Made by a program: the position numbers and the translations under genes | Shown here: positions 1-7,858 of the stretch, one piece after another | Position numbering within the stretch: position 1 is the first letter of the stretch | Layout: each line of letters opens with the position of its first letter | Source: Oscillospiraceae bacterium | GTDB taxonomy: Bacteria; Bacillota; Clostridia; Oscillospirales; Oscillospiraceae | Length of the DNA stretch: 64,000 bases | Assembly (NCBI GenBank): GCA_009780175.1 | Contig: WRAO01000008.1 | Span: forward strand, 1 to 64,000 | Reading direction: 5' to 3' | The notes under the pieces: model-generated | Databases searched by the model: none | What the model saw: the letters and a program-made list of their open reading frames with translations, nothing else | Told to the model about the DNA's origin: nothing

Positions 1-87
1 CATGACATTTTTCTGAACATGCTTGCGATTCAGAGGGAGTTAGAAGACACCCTAAAACTCCTCCAAAAAGCTGAACACCCCGAATAA
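1..87 (+). CDS. C-terminal end of an unidentified protein (5' end outside window)
   Basis: An open frame enters from the left edge and ends at TAA (85-87), giving 28 residues that end in AEHPE. The tail is charged and probably helical (QRELEDTLKLLQKA). It converges on the minus-strand holin gene, and the two share the hairpin terminator at 91-124. Too little is present to name it. It could be a prophage gene or the first host gene beyond the prophage. Confidence 0.5.
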   Translation, partial: HDIFLNMLAIQRELEDTLKLLQKAEHPE

Positions 88-90
88 CAG

Positions 91-124
91 AAAAACTCCG
101 CCCCCAGATGGGGGCGGAGTTTTT
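91..124. terminator. Bidirectional intrinsic terminator between converging genes
   Basis: A perfect 15-bp stem (AAAAACTCCGCCCCC / its complement) with loop AGAT, flanked by A and T runs, so it can work on both strands. It closes the plus-strand gene ending at 87 and the minus-strand holin ending at 125. Confidence 0.85.
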
Positions 125-598
125 CTATTCCTCTCGATCCATCCGCGACGCCATCGCATCCCCAGCCCCCTCAACCCGCTTCCCCAAAACCGCAATCCAC
201 CGCACCAAAAACGGCGGCAGTCTTGCGCCCAGCTTGTCCACATTCTCGAAAATACTGCCGAGTTCTGTGAGAATGTACCAAGCCAGCACAATCGGACTGA
301 GCAGCACCGTATACGTAAACGGCAAGGCATAACTATTGAGTACCACCCCCGCCACAAAATCAAGGGCCGCGGTCACGAGGACTACCAGCATGTCCCCCAG
401 CTTCCCATAAACCCCATCCCTGGACTTTACGGACGACCACTCCCCCCTCCGGCAGGCCGCCACAGTTCCTGTGAAATGATCCACCGCCAGGCAGAGGACC
501 CACAACACCCACAGCCACCCGCAAAGGCCCCAGAACGCTGTCAAAATCCCAATCACACCCGTCGCGCCAACTTTTGTTTCCAGCGCATACTCATACAT
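125..598 (-). CDS. Phage holin (phage_holin_4 / toxin-secretion lysis holin family)
   Basis: A 157-residue membrane protein. Hydrophobic stretches near residues 15-42 and 70-115 are separated by the basic turn AACRRGEWSSVKSRDGVYGKLGDM, which is typical of the Clostridia-type holin_4 family (the DHFTG and SRDGxxGK motifs). Holins form pores in the cytoplasmic membrane that time release or access of the endolysin. The gene directly follows the endolysin as the last gene of the prophage late operon. Start ATG 596-598 has a GAAAGAGGGA SD. The C-terminus is charged (GKRVEGAGDAMASRMDREE). Confidence 0.85.
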   Translation of the reverse strand: MYEYALETKVGATGVIGILTAFWGLCGWLWVLWVLCLAVDHFTGTVAACRRGEWSSVKSRDGVYGKLGDMLVVLVTAALDFVAGVVLNSYALPFTYTVLLSPIVLAWYILTELGSIFENVDKLGARLPPFLVRWIAVLGKRVEGAGDAMASRMDREE

Positions 599-622
599 CG
601 CAATCCCTCTTTCCCCAAAGAT

Positions 623-650
623 GCCCCCACTGGCAATAGCCAGTGGGGGC
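623..650. other. Intergenic hairpin between endolysin and holin
   Basis: GCCCCCACTGG and its complement enclose a short CAATAG-type loop (11-bp stem). It lies between the endolysin stop (657) and the holin start (598). No T-run follows on the minus strand, so it is more likely an mRNA processing or partial-termination element than a strong terminator. Confidence 0.5.
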
Positions 651-656
651 CTGCGC

Positions 657-1709
657 CTATATCGCCCCTGCCGCCCGCATGAGCAGCAGGTCTAAAAACT
701 GTACCCGATGATACCGTTCCCGCCAATAGTCCGGCGACTGGATCGCCCCGGCGCGGTTTAGTACCCCAATCGCGGCCTCGACATCCGTCATTGCCGCCCC
801 GCCTGTATAGGTCAGCCCCGCCAGATTGACCAAGAGCCGATCCAAATATGGAATATCCCGATACCGCGCCAGCCAGTGGTCCGGCGTATTGACAATCCCC
901 GCCCACACCAACGCATCCACCGCGAGAGGTACGGCCTCCGTCAAAAACGCCCCCGAGGCCCATCCCACGAGCGTGCCATCCGTCACATAAAACCAATCCC
1001 CGGCCCGACGGGTGGCGGTAAGCAACACACCCCGCGCAAAGCTCCCTAGAATTGGCGCTGTCGCGCTCGGCAAGATACGGCAATTGAGCGGTGCGGTCTG
1101 TGTGGTCACACGCAACAAGGTCGCCGGAATCTCTTCCCCCGGCTCAGCCTGCCCCACAGCCTCGGCGACGTCCCGCCGAAACTGCGCCATCGAAAGTCCG
1201 TGCCGCGACCAAAGATGCTCCACATCCGCATGGTTGGACGCAACACCTCGCCGATGCCCCTCCGCGTGGCTGATAATCACCCCATCCGAAAGCGGGCCGA
1301 GCTGAAACTCCCCACAAAGCCGCGCAAACAAGGTCACTGCCGTACCGTAAGTGTCCAGCACAAAAGCCCGCGTCGCGACAGGGTCATTGTCCACAAAATT
1401 CGCCCCGGAGCCGGTATATCGAATCGACCGCGGCTCGGTCATCTCTACGGCAATGTGCGTATCATTCGCCGCTCCCCCCGCGTGCCACGCCCGATTGGTC
1501 CAGGGCAAGAGTTGAAACGCCCTGCCTCCCGCCTCGATCACCCCGTGCACACTCGTCACAGCCTCGGGCCTATCCCAATTGCGGATAAACACGCTGGCGT
1601 CCGGCTGAGATGTCCCCACACTGTGGATCATCAGCCCCCGTACCCGTATCGTCTGCGGATGCGAAAAGGTCCGATTCCGCGTAATAAATGATTGACTCAA
1701 ATCCAGCAT
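657..1709 (-). CDS. Prophage endolysin, N-acetylmuramoyl-L-alanine amidase
   Basis: A 350-residue lysin. Residues ~20-190 form an Amidase_2/PGRP-type zinc amidase: the GLMIHSVG motif (His29), WHAGG (His76) and the SHAEGH...SNHADVEHLW segment (~147-167) carry the expected metal and catalytic positions. A central SH3b-like part follows (~200-255, 'LNCRILPSATAPILGSFARG...GDWFYVTDG...GWASGAFL'). The C-terminus holds two ~55-residue repeats, each with a W/Y-rich NTPDHWLARY or SPDYWRERY core, probably wall binding. It cuts the bond between muramic acid and L-alanine during lysis. The gene lies just upstream of the holin, after the tail tube gene. An AGGGAGGG SD supports the start. Confidence 0.88.
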   Translation of the reverse strand: MLDLSQSFITRNRTFSHPQTIRVRGLMIHSVGTSQPDASVFIRNWDRPEAVTSVHGVIEAGGRAFQLLPWTNRAWHAGGAANDTHIAVEMTEPRSIRYTGSGANFVDNDPVATRAFVLDTYGTAVTLFARLCGEFQLGPLSDGVIISHAEGHRRGVASNHADVEHLWSRHGLSMAQFRRDVAEAVGQAEPGEEIPATLLRVTTQTAPLNCRILPSATAPILGSFARGVLLTATRRAGDWFYVTDGTLVGWASGAFLTEAVPLAVDALVWAGIVNTPDHWLARYRDIPYLDRLLVNLAGLTYTGGAAMTDVEAAIGVLNRAGAIQSPDYWRERYHRVQFLDLLLMRAAGAI

Positions 1710-1751
1710 AGATTTCCCTCCCTCTCCAGCACAGTCTATGCGCAGAAAGCC

Positions 1752-2222
1752 CTAGTACATCCCATCCAACTTCGTGAAGACCTCCGGAATCTCAAAGTCC
1801 TCAAAGGTAAAGTCCAGCTCTTCTGACAGAAAATCCGCATCCGCGTCAAACTTCGCCAAAATGCCGCTGTTGATGTTGCACCCCTTGAGCACCACCGTCT
1901 GCCGCCCAGCAGCGGAAGTGGGATCCTCATTGGAAATTTGAATGTCAAAGTAGACATCCTCCCCCCTTGCCTTAAACTGGTATAGCAGTTCTCGGAAAAT
2001 GCTGGTGTTATAGTGAAAAGTCGCGCTCCCCCGCCCTTTCCAGCCCGTGGCCTTATTGCCGCGGCCCGTCTGTCCGAGAATCGGCACCTCCGTCTTCGTC
2101 CGCTCGACCACAGCCTCCAGATCAATCGCCTGCATAAAATTATAACGGCTCTCCCCAATGGTCACAAAACACTCCGCAAGAGACGCACTCACCGCGTCCC
2201 TGGCATGCATAAAGCTATTCAC
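1752..2222 (-). CDS. xkdM: Phage tail tube protein (XkdM-like)
   Basis: A 156-residue protein of the XkdM/tail-tube family. Recognisable parts are the N-terminal helix region, the ...EVPILGQTGRGNKATGWKGRGSATFHYNTSIFR core, and the acidic C-terminal ...DFTFEDFEIPEVFTKLDGMY. It polymerises into the inner tube inside the sheath. The start is taken as GTG 2222 because GAGAGGGGGAG lies 5 nt upstream; an ATG at 2210 is an alternative. It follows the sheath gene closely, as in PBSX-type phages, but the sheath-tube pair is displaced downstream of the tail fibre here. Confidence 0.9.
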   Translation of the reverse strand: MNSFMHARDAVSASLAECFVTIGESRYNFMQAIDLEAVVERTKTEVPILGQTGRGNKATGWKGRGSATFHYNTSIFRELLYQFKARGEDVYFDIQISNEDPTSAAGRQTVVLKGCNINSGILAKFDADADFLSEELDFTFEDFEIPEVFTKLDGMY

Positions 2223-2237
2223 TAAAACTCCCCCTCT

Positions 2238-3542
2238 CTATTGCACCACAACCGTCATATACAACTGGCTCATCGCCGCCACCGGCGTAATCCGATCCGT
2301 CACCACCACGCTCCGTTTCGACTCTCCAGCCTCAACCGTCACATCCCCCGGCTCAAAGTCTTCAATCGCCCGGATCGTCTCCAACCTCCGATGGTGACTT
2401 ACAATATCGCTCCAAAGTCCCAACCGCCCAGCATTGTCATTCGGAATAATCCCCAAATATCGATTCGCAAACAAAGCCGCAATATCTGTCGCCACCTGGT
2501 CAATCACGCGCATCGTCTGATTGAGCGAAAAGTCCTCCGACCGATCCACCGAATAAGTAGTGAGCGTGTTCACATCCTCCACCACGCGCACATCGCCATT
2601 CCCCGCCCCGTGGAAGAGGAAATTGCCACCCTTGAGCTTCTGCTCCAACTCCCGCTGCGTATATCCCGTGTCCACCGTCAATTCGCCCGTATATCGTCGG
2701 TTCGTCAAAGATCGGTTCACCGCGCACCCCGCAGACATCCCAGCCGCCCAATATACCAGCCCGCTCTCCAACGCGTCTGCCCCAAGAGCGGCATTCTCCA
2801 CAGAAATAATCCCCTCATAGTCCGCCTCCGGATAGCGATAGAGCACGCATTGAAACTTCACGCCCACCTCTTCCCGCATCCGTTTCGTGTGCCGCGCAAA
2901 CATCGCCTTTACCACATTATCCGTCGCCAGACAGCCCATCGTATGGAACCGCACCCGCTCCGACAGATCCAAAAACCGACTATATTCATCCACCGTCGGC
3001 ACCCCGTCCGATCCCCCAGCCAAAGAGAGTCCCGCCGTCCCCACAAGCACAGCCTCCGGATCAAAGGTGACAAACCCATTCCCCCGCAGTTCTGCCGACG
3101 ATGTCACCGCCTGATGATCCACCAAAACCCCATCCACCAGCGTCTCTACTCCAAATCCACCCGCATTCTGCGTGATAATCAAAGTAATCTGATTCCCAAG
3201 GCTCCCCGGATACACTGCTGTCCCCAACTCACAACTCGCCCGAGTACCGCTCGCGCCCAATCGAAACAAATGCGCCACCCGCGCCCCAGCAAACAGTTCT
3301 CTCAGCGGCAACAAATCCGGATGCGTATACTCCCGGCCAAACAAACTCCGGCTCCGCCGCAGTAAATCCTCCCCCGTCACCGTTATCAACTCCCCGATCG
3401 GCCCCCAAGGAAGCGACAAAGCCATCGCCACAGTTCCTCGATCCGACAAAGCCACAGAAGCCGAAGCCGCCGACACCACATTGATATAAGTCCCCGGCAA
3501 CACCTTATTCTGCGAAAGAAACGTCCCTCCACCAATTCCCAT
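2238..3542 (-). CDS. xkdK: Phage contractile tail sheath protein (XkdK-like)
   Basis: A 434-residue tail sheath protein, close to the usual ~440-470 residues. It starts with the Gly-rich GIGGGTFLSQNKVLPGTYINV typical of XkdK. A central beta-rich insertion domain follows. The C-terminal part (NTLTTYSVDRSEDFSLNQTMRVIDQV...NRYLGIIPNDNAGRL) is the conserved sheath core that handles sheath-sheath contacts. It forms the outer contractile layer around the tube. An SD (GAGAGGAGG) lies 11 nt before the ATG. The gene begins a unit with the tube gene and lies after a short palindromic repeat. Confidence 0.93.
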   Translation of the reverse strand: MGIGGGTFLSQNKVLPGTYINVVSAASASVALSDRGTVAMALSLPWGPIGELITVTGEDLLRRSRSLFGREYTHPDLLPLRELFAGARVAHLFRLGASGTRASCELGTAVYPGSLGNQITLIITQNAGGFGVETLVDGVLVDHQAVTSSAELRGNGFVTFDPEAVLVGTAGLSLAGGSDGVPTVDEYSRFLDLSERVRFHTMGCLATDNVVKAMFARHTKRMREEVGVKFQCVLYRYPEADYEGIISVENAALGADALESGLVYWAAGMSAGCAVNRSLTNRRYTGELTVDTGYTQRELEQKLKGGNFLFHGAGNGDVRVVEDVNTLTTYSVDRSEDFSLNQTMRVIDQVATDIAALFANRYLGIIPNDNAGRLGLWSDIVSHHRRLETIRAIEDFEPGDVTVEAGESKRSVVVTDRITPVAAMSQLYMTVVVQ

Positions 3543-3662
3543 ATCTATGATTTCCTCCTCTCAATCTGCAGGAACGATCGACCCGATCGCCCGTTTTTTA
3601 TTGGCATAGTCTGCCTATAGATCTGCGGGCGACCGAGTCGGTCGCCCCTACATAGCTACCCA
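3543..3662. repeat. Short palindromic repeat region upstream of the sheath gene
   Basis: Two small hairpins lie here: CGATC-gaccc-GATCG (about 3574-3588) and GGGCGACC-gagtc-GGTCGCCC (3627-3647), the latter followed by CTACA. The GGGCG...CGCCCCTAYA pattern recurs at 51620-51643 and in part at 58750-58766 and 45630, so it looks like a short dispersed repeat and not a phage-specific signal. Confidence 0.5.
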
Positions 3663-4082
3663 TCAAATCCCCATCCGATGTCGCATGTCCCCCATCAAGC
3701 CCCGCTCCATCACCGGAACCAAGCGCAAGGTATACACCGCCCGAATATGCATCAGCCCATCATTCACATCGCACCTTAGCGCCATCCCGCGCACCATCTC
3801 GCCATTCGGTAACCGCAAGGCCCCAAGCAATCCCAATGCCTTCGGCCCAACTTCCCACAGCTCTCCATAATCTCCTTGCCGCTCCGGAAAGTAGATCACC
3901 TCTACCATCTGCCTCTGCTCCCGCAGCCCACCGGGCAACGGCCTCAACCTACACTCTCCCAGTCCCACAAAGAAGCTAGGCGTGAGCAAGCCCTGCCGCA
4001 CCCGCTCATCCCCATAGACCGTACACTTCGGAAACGCCTCCGCCAAAGCCAAAGAAACCCCGTCCAAAATCCCCTCAATCAC
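3663..4082 (-). CDS. Phage tail terminator / XkdJ-like protein
   Basis: A 139-residue protein starting at GTG 4082 (VIEGILDGVSLALAEAF), with a GGGAGG SD overlapping the end of the gp10-like gene. The pattern ('ALAEAFPKCTVYGDERVRQGLLTPSFFVGLGECRLRPLPGGLREQRQMVEVIYFPE' read as separate blocks) fits the phage tail terminator family found between the HK97-gp10-like gene and the sheath in Firmicutes myophages. Such proteins cap the tube and join tail to head. The assignment rests on position and family feel more than on a single diagnostic motif. Confidence 0.65.
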   Translation of the reverse strand: MIEGILDGVSLALAEAFPKCTVYGDERVRQGLLTPSFFVGLGECRLRPLPGGLREQRQMVEVIYFPERQGDYGELWEVGPKALGLLGALRLPNGEMVRGMALRCDVNDGLMHIRAVYTLRLVPVMERGLMGDMRHRMGI

Positions 4083-4449
4083 CAACCCACCTCCCGACAG
4101 CTTCCCGCAGACGCTCTTCTGCCATCCCCGGCAAAACCATCTCCGTCTCCACCATAGCCCGCCCGAAAAACCGCTGACCTGGCACAACATTGCCGCTGAT
4201 ATGGTGTCGCGTGTCAAACTCCACAAAAGACGCATATGGCACCTCATTCCGAACCTCAGCCGACAGCGGCCCCGTCTCCCGGGCACTCCATCCAGCCCTG
4301 AGCCGACCCGTATCCACCGGCGTCCGCTCCTCAGCCCCTTCTGCCAAATGCACCGCCGCCCGCAGTGCAAGACCCCCGAGCGCACTGTTAGCACCCTTTT
4401 GCATCCGCAAAACACTCCGCGTTAAAGCCGTCACATCGACCCGTATCAT
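4075..4449 (-). CDS. HK97 gp10-like head-tail joining protein (XkdI-like)
   Basis: A 124-residue protein with the gp10-family signature: an N-terminal helix, then RTPVDTGRLRAGWSARE (~42-58), NEVPYASFVEFDTRHH (~68-83) and GQRFFGRAMVETE (~91-103). Family members take part in head-tail joining or tail assembly. Normally this gene follows the head closure gene; here it starts a block (gp10, terminator, sheath, tube) lying downstream of the tail fibre. It overlaps the fibre stop by 4 nt and the next gene by 8 nt, so it is translationally coupled. Confidence 0.8.
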   Translation of the reverse strand: MIRVDVTALTRSVLRMQKGANSALGGLALRAAVHLAEGAEERTPVDTGRLRAGWSARETGPLSAEVRNEVPYASFVEFDTRHHISGNVVPGQRFFGRAMVETEMVLPGMAEERLREAVGRWVGD

Positions 4450-5594
4450 ACCGCCCCCGCACCTTCGTCAGACACTGCTTCCACAACAGATTGTTTCGTC
4501 CAACTCCCGCTATCAAATGTATCTCCAATTCCATATTCCTCGGGTAATACCACTACCGCGTCCGCATCAGACCAAATACCAGCCGCTAAAAACCCCTCAG
4601 CTGTCTTTATGTCCAGAAACGCAAGCGAATCTATGCACATTCCGTCCCGCAAAACACCCACATTGACCGCGCAAGCCTTCACCAAAGCATCGCATTCCAT
4701 GATCTCTGCCACCGTCAACGGACCTGCAAAAACCCCTGAAACATTGTCTGTCCGCGCATAAAACGCAATTCCCTGTGCTGTTGCCGGTGCAAACTGTTGC
4801 GGCGTAGCGTAGATGTATACAATCCCATCTCCGCCCCGTCCGCCGAGAGTTGTCCCCTGATTGCCGCCACCTCCGCCACCTCCGCGACCCCCAGTTCCAC
4901 CTCCACCCCCGCCCCCGCCGCCAAGGTGTCCGCCTTGCTGCACTCTGCCTCCGGCCCCGCCACCACGCGCACCATTTCCACCGCCACCACAGCCGTATGG
5001 AATCAAGTCGTAAGGATTCACCGGGTCCCAAGTACTACCGCCGCTGCCGCTGCCACTGCCGCCACTGCGCCCATGTCCAGCCCCACCAAAATCTCCTCCG
5101 CTGCCACCATCTGGCGAAGCGCCACCGCCTCCACCAGACCCGCCCGTACCGCCAAGCGACGCGCTGGCACCGGAGCCGCCCTGCGTGACAAATCCAAACC
5201 CACTTGTTACACCACCGTTGCTGGCAGTGGCGTTGCCTGAAATCCCAGCACCACCGGCACCAATCGTGACCGCATAACTGGCAGCAGACAGCACAAAATT
5301 GCGGACCAACCTACAAAACCCTCCGCCGCCGCCATGTCCAAGATTTGCAGAGGCATGAGCCCCACCGCCACCGCCAACCATATATATGTCCACGGACGCA
5401 CCTAAAAGCCCGTGGTCCGCTGGCCGAAATGTCCCGGAAACCATTATCGTTGCCACGAGCCGTTTCGCGTCCCCCGCATTTAATAAGCTCTGCAAGACCG
5501 CATCGATTTGCCTGATATTATCGTTAAATACTTCCACATCGTAAAAATCTCCCTGCCCCGGCAGACCCAGACCAAAATGCTCCGTTCGATTCAA
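4446..5594 (-). CDS. Glycine-rich tail fibre / adhesin
   Basis: A 382-residue protein. The N-terminus (MNRTEHFGLGLPGQGDF-YDVEVFNDNIRQIDAVL) matches the short baseplate-attaching start found in many Firmicutes tail fibres. Residues ~90-270 are extremely Gly-rich (runs such as GGGGGGGGG, SGGSGSGSGG), with no long hydrophobic segments. This suggests a polyglycine-II-like bundle as in some phage adhesins. The C-terminal ~100 residues (FAGPLTVAEIMECDALVKA...) form a compact tip. Predicted role: host receptor binding. It follows the XkdU-like gene, the usual fibre position. The antisense strand is open over long stretches because of the GC-rich repeats; those frames are shadows. Confidence 0.75.
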   Translation of the reverse strand: MNRTEHFGLGLPGQGDFYDVEVFNDNIRQIDAVLQSLLNAGDAKRLVATIMVSGTFRPADHGLLGASVDIYMVGGGGGAHASANLGHGGGGGFCRLVRNFVLSAASYAVTIGAGGAGISGNATASNGGVTSGFGFVTQGGSGASASLGGTGGSGGGGGASPDGGSGGDFGGAGHGRSGGSGSGSGGSTWDPVNPYDLIPYGCGGGGNGARGGGAGGRVQQGGHLGGGGGGGGGTGGRGGGGGGGNQGTTLGGRGGDGIVYIYATPQQFAPATAQGIAFYARTDNVSGVFAGPLTVAEIMECDALVKACAVNVGVLRDGMCIDSLAFLDIKTAEGFLAAGIWSDADAVVVLPEEYGIGDTFDSGSWTKQSVVEAVSDEGAGAV

Positions 5595-6133
5595 ATCAAC
5601 TCCACCTCATTTCTCAATTCGGCCTGTGTAAAGACCCGCAGGTTCCCATGTGTCCTCATCCGCAGCCGTCCGTGTGTGTTGTGTGCCGTAATCAAATGCA
5701 TCTCCATATTCGCCGGCACCACATAGCGCATCAAATCCCACACTAGATCCCGCATCTCCCACCACGCGGGCCTCAGTAAGACCGCAAGTGTAAATCCCAA
5801 AATCTCCGCACAAAACGCCTCTTCCGTCCCCAGTAACGCCGTCAAAAACGCCTGAAATGTCCTCCAACAGTACGGCGTCCCCTGACTAATCCGCGCCAAA
5901 ACCACCTGCCGCCGCCCTTCCAACGTACTTCTTCCTCTCGGAACAATCCCCAGAATACGCTCCCAATGCGCCAGCCCTTGCTCTCCCGCTGTCAATACGT
6001 AAAAATGATCCTCCGTCTCCCGCTCCAAGCTCCAAAGCTCCGAAAACGCCCCCTGAAACTGGCTCATGAGACACTCAAAATCCCGAATCTCTCTGAGCAC
6101 CGGCGGGAGATATTCCACCATCACTCGCTCCAT
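5591..6133 (-). CDS. xkdU: XkdU-like baseplate protein (YmfQ/DUF2313 family)
   Basis: A 180-residue protein with the YmfQ-type pattern: YLPPVLREIRDFECLM near the N-terminus, an ERETEDHFYVLTAGEQGLAHWERILGI block, and a C-terminal mixed region. Family members link the baseplate J protein to the fibre. It overlaps the preceding XkdT gene by 13 nt and the following fibre gene by 4 nt, indicating a coupled operon. Confidence 0.85.
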   Translation of the reverse strand: MERVMVEYLPPVLREIRDFECLMSQFQGAFSELWSLERETEDHFYVLTAGEQGLAHWERILGIVPRGRSTLEGRRQVVLARISQGTPYCWRTFQAFLTALLGTEEAFCAEILGFTLAVLLRPAWWEMRDLVWDLMRYVVPANMEMHLITAHNTHGRLRMRTHGNLRVFTQAELRNEVELI

Positions 6134-7209
6134 AGCACCAACCCACTGAGTTCCGGAACCTCTGCCTCCTGCAACAGCAGGTTTCCCCTCTGTCCATTCA
6201 AAGTCGTATCCGCCACATCTAAAACTCCCCGCACATCTAACAATCTCGTATCCACCTGACTGACACGCACCACCATCCGCTCTCCCTGATCCCAGGCCTC
6301 TCTGAGTTCGAGGAAATACGCCTCAATCACCGCCAAGGCCGCTCCCCGCACCGCTGCCATATCCGCTCCGCTCTCCAAAGTCAAATCCGCAGACACAAAA
6401 ACCGAAACCGCCAAAGCCCCGTTCACCGTCACCCGATGTCCTATCGGTGCCCACCCGCTCCCCGCGCCACTGCTCTCTGGCGGGTCCAATATCTCCTGCA
6501 CAGCAGCAATCAATGTCGCCGACGGCGGCGAAAAATCCGCCCCCAAAATCCGGATCCCTACAGTCCCCGGTCCCTCCGGCGTCGGCGTTACCTGTACTCC
6601 TCCCACACCGGCCACCGCCAATACCTTTTCCCGATAGGCCGCAATGTTCCCGCCAAAGCTCTCCGCTCTCCGGCTCTCCAAATATCGCCGTCGAAAGGCC
6701 TCCGTCTCCTCCACGTCCCGTCCCGGCACAGCAAGCGCCCGGATCGAAGCCGACCGCAAGCCCTCTACTAAATCAACTGGTGTAAGCCGCCCCCCAGACT
6801 GATTCCCAATCGCCCCCGCACTTTCCGCCGTAAGCAGCGGAGAATCATCTCCGCTCCACCCGCTCACCGCGTAAATCACCGTCCCAGCCCGAAACCGCGT
6901 CCCCAGACCTAGCGGCACATCCTCTGGCTCCATCGCAGCCTCAATTACAGCGGAACTCGCCTCCAAAGGCCGAATCCCTCGTTCCATCGCTCGCCGAATC
7001 AAATACTCTCGGCTCGCCGTATCCGCATAACTCATCTCCAATGAAACCTGCAAAGCGACATAGAGCCGCTCCAGTTCCACCGCCGCCGGCGCCAAGGCCG
7101 AATAAATCAATGATCCTTCCCGCGTATCCAACTCTGGAAACTGTCCCCTAGCCTCTTCCAAAAGCCGTTTTAAAATCCCCTCAAAACTTCTCTCCTCCTG
7201 CACGCTCAT
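6121..7209 (-). CDS. xkdT: Baseplate J-like protein (XkdT)
   Basis: A 362-residue baseplate wedge protein. The N-terminal LLEEARGQFPELDTREGS and the central FRRRYLESRRAESFGGNIAAYREKVLAVAGVGGVQVTP block are the diagnostic parts of the Baseplate_J family. It builds the baseplate wedge that triggers sheath contraction. It overlaps XkdS by 4 nt at its start and XkdU by 13 nt at its end. Confidence 0.92.
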   Translation of the reverse strand: MSVQEERSFEGILKRLLEEARGQFPELDTREGSLIYSALAPAAVELERLYVALQVSLEMSYADTASREYLIRRAMERGIRPLEASSAVIEAAMEPEDVPLGLGTRFRAGTVIYAVSGWSGDDSPLLTAESAGAIGNQSGGRLTPVDLVEGLRSASIRALAVPGRDVEETEAFRRRYLESRRAESFGGNIAAYREKVLAVAGVGGVQVTPTPEGPGTVGIRILGADFSPPSATLIAAVQEILDPPESSGAGSGWAPIGHRVTVNGALAVSVFVSADLTLESGADMAAVRGAALAVIEAYFLELREAWDQGERMVVRVSQVDTRLLDVRGVLDVADTTLNGQRGNLLLQEAEVPELSGLVLWSE

Positions 7210-7604
7210 ACCTCCAACTCCATCTCCAAATCCCCATAGATCGTGTGCACCGTAAACCGCACCTCCACCCGCGTTCTCTGTCGACGAAACACAAAATCCG
7301 AAGTCCCACTAATCCGGTCATCCACCAACAAGGCCTCTGTCACCCGCCGCTTAATCTCCGGAAACAGAAAGCTGTCCAGATTTCCCCCAAGTCCCGCCAG
7401 TTCCGTTCCATAATCAAAGCTATAGATCACATGTAAATACCGCTCCGTATGCAACAGCAGAAACACCGCCTGCCGCACCGCCTCCTGCCCATCCACCATC
7501 CCTCGAACCGTCCCAGACGCCTCGTCCAAATAAAACGTCGTCGCCGCCAACCTCTCCCGAGCTAGTTCACCCAGATCAACCCGCATAGGAATCATCGCAA
7601 CCAC
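7206..7604 (-). CDS. xkdS: XkdS-like baseplate protein (DUF2634, gp25-like)
   Basis: A 132-residue protein, near the usual ~140. It carries the gp25/DUF2634 pattern DGQEAVRQAVFLLLHTERYLHVIYSFDYGTEL, then FPEIKRRVTEALLVDDRI. These proteins form part of the baseplate wedge with lysozyme-fold topology. It overlaps neighbours by 13 nt (XkdR) and 4 nt (XkdT). The start could be the ATG at MVAM or the second Met (MIPMRVD). Confidence 0.85.
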   Translation of the reverse strand: MVAMIPMRVDLGELARERLAATTFYLDEASGTVRGMVDGQEAVRQAVFLLLHTERYLHVIYSFDYGTELAGLGGNLDSFLFPEIKRRVTEALLVDDRISGTSDFVFRRQRTRVEVRFTVHTIYGDLEMELEV

Positions 7605-7858
7605 CCCAGCACAAGATACTTCTGCCCCCCGGCAAATCGCAGCAAAGCCAATCTATCTCCTACTCTCGGCGTTTCCTGCCCCCGCAAAAATAAAAGCCGC
7701 CTCCCCGATAGCGTCAATCTCTGATTCACCCGAACCAAAAGCGGATCTTCCTGATCCACCATCCCCACACAAGGCGCCGCCGGTACACCCGCCTCCACCG
7801 CTTCCACAGCCGCCTTCTTAATCGTCTGCACTAACTCAATCAACAAACTCCCCTCCAA
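7592..7858 (-). CDS. xkdR: XkdR-like protein (DUF2577)
   Basis: An 88-residue protein of the DUF2577/XkdR type (LLIELVQTIKKAAVEAVEA, then VNQRLTLSGRRLLFLRG...VGDRLALLRFAGGQKYLVLGWL). It is a small OB-fold-like baseplate component between XkdQ and XkdS. It overlaps both flanking genes. Confidence 0.8.
   Translation of the reverse strand: MEGSLLIELVQTIKKAAVEAVEAGVPAAPCVGMVDQEDPLLVRVNQRLTLSGRRLLFLRGQETPRVGDRLALLRFAGGQKYLVLGWLR

Noticed and set aside
2241..3365. 374-codon plus-strand frame opposite the tail sheath
   Set aside because: Arg/His/Pro-rich antisense shadow; the sheath on the minus strand has clear family blocks.
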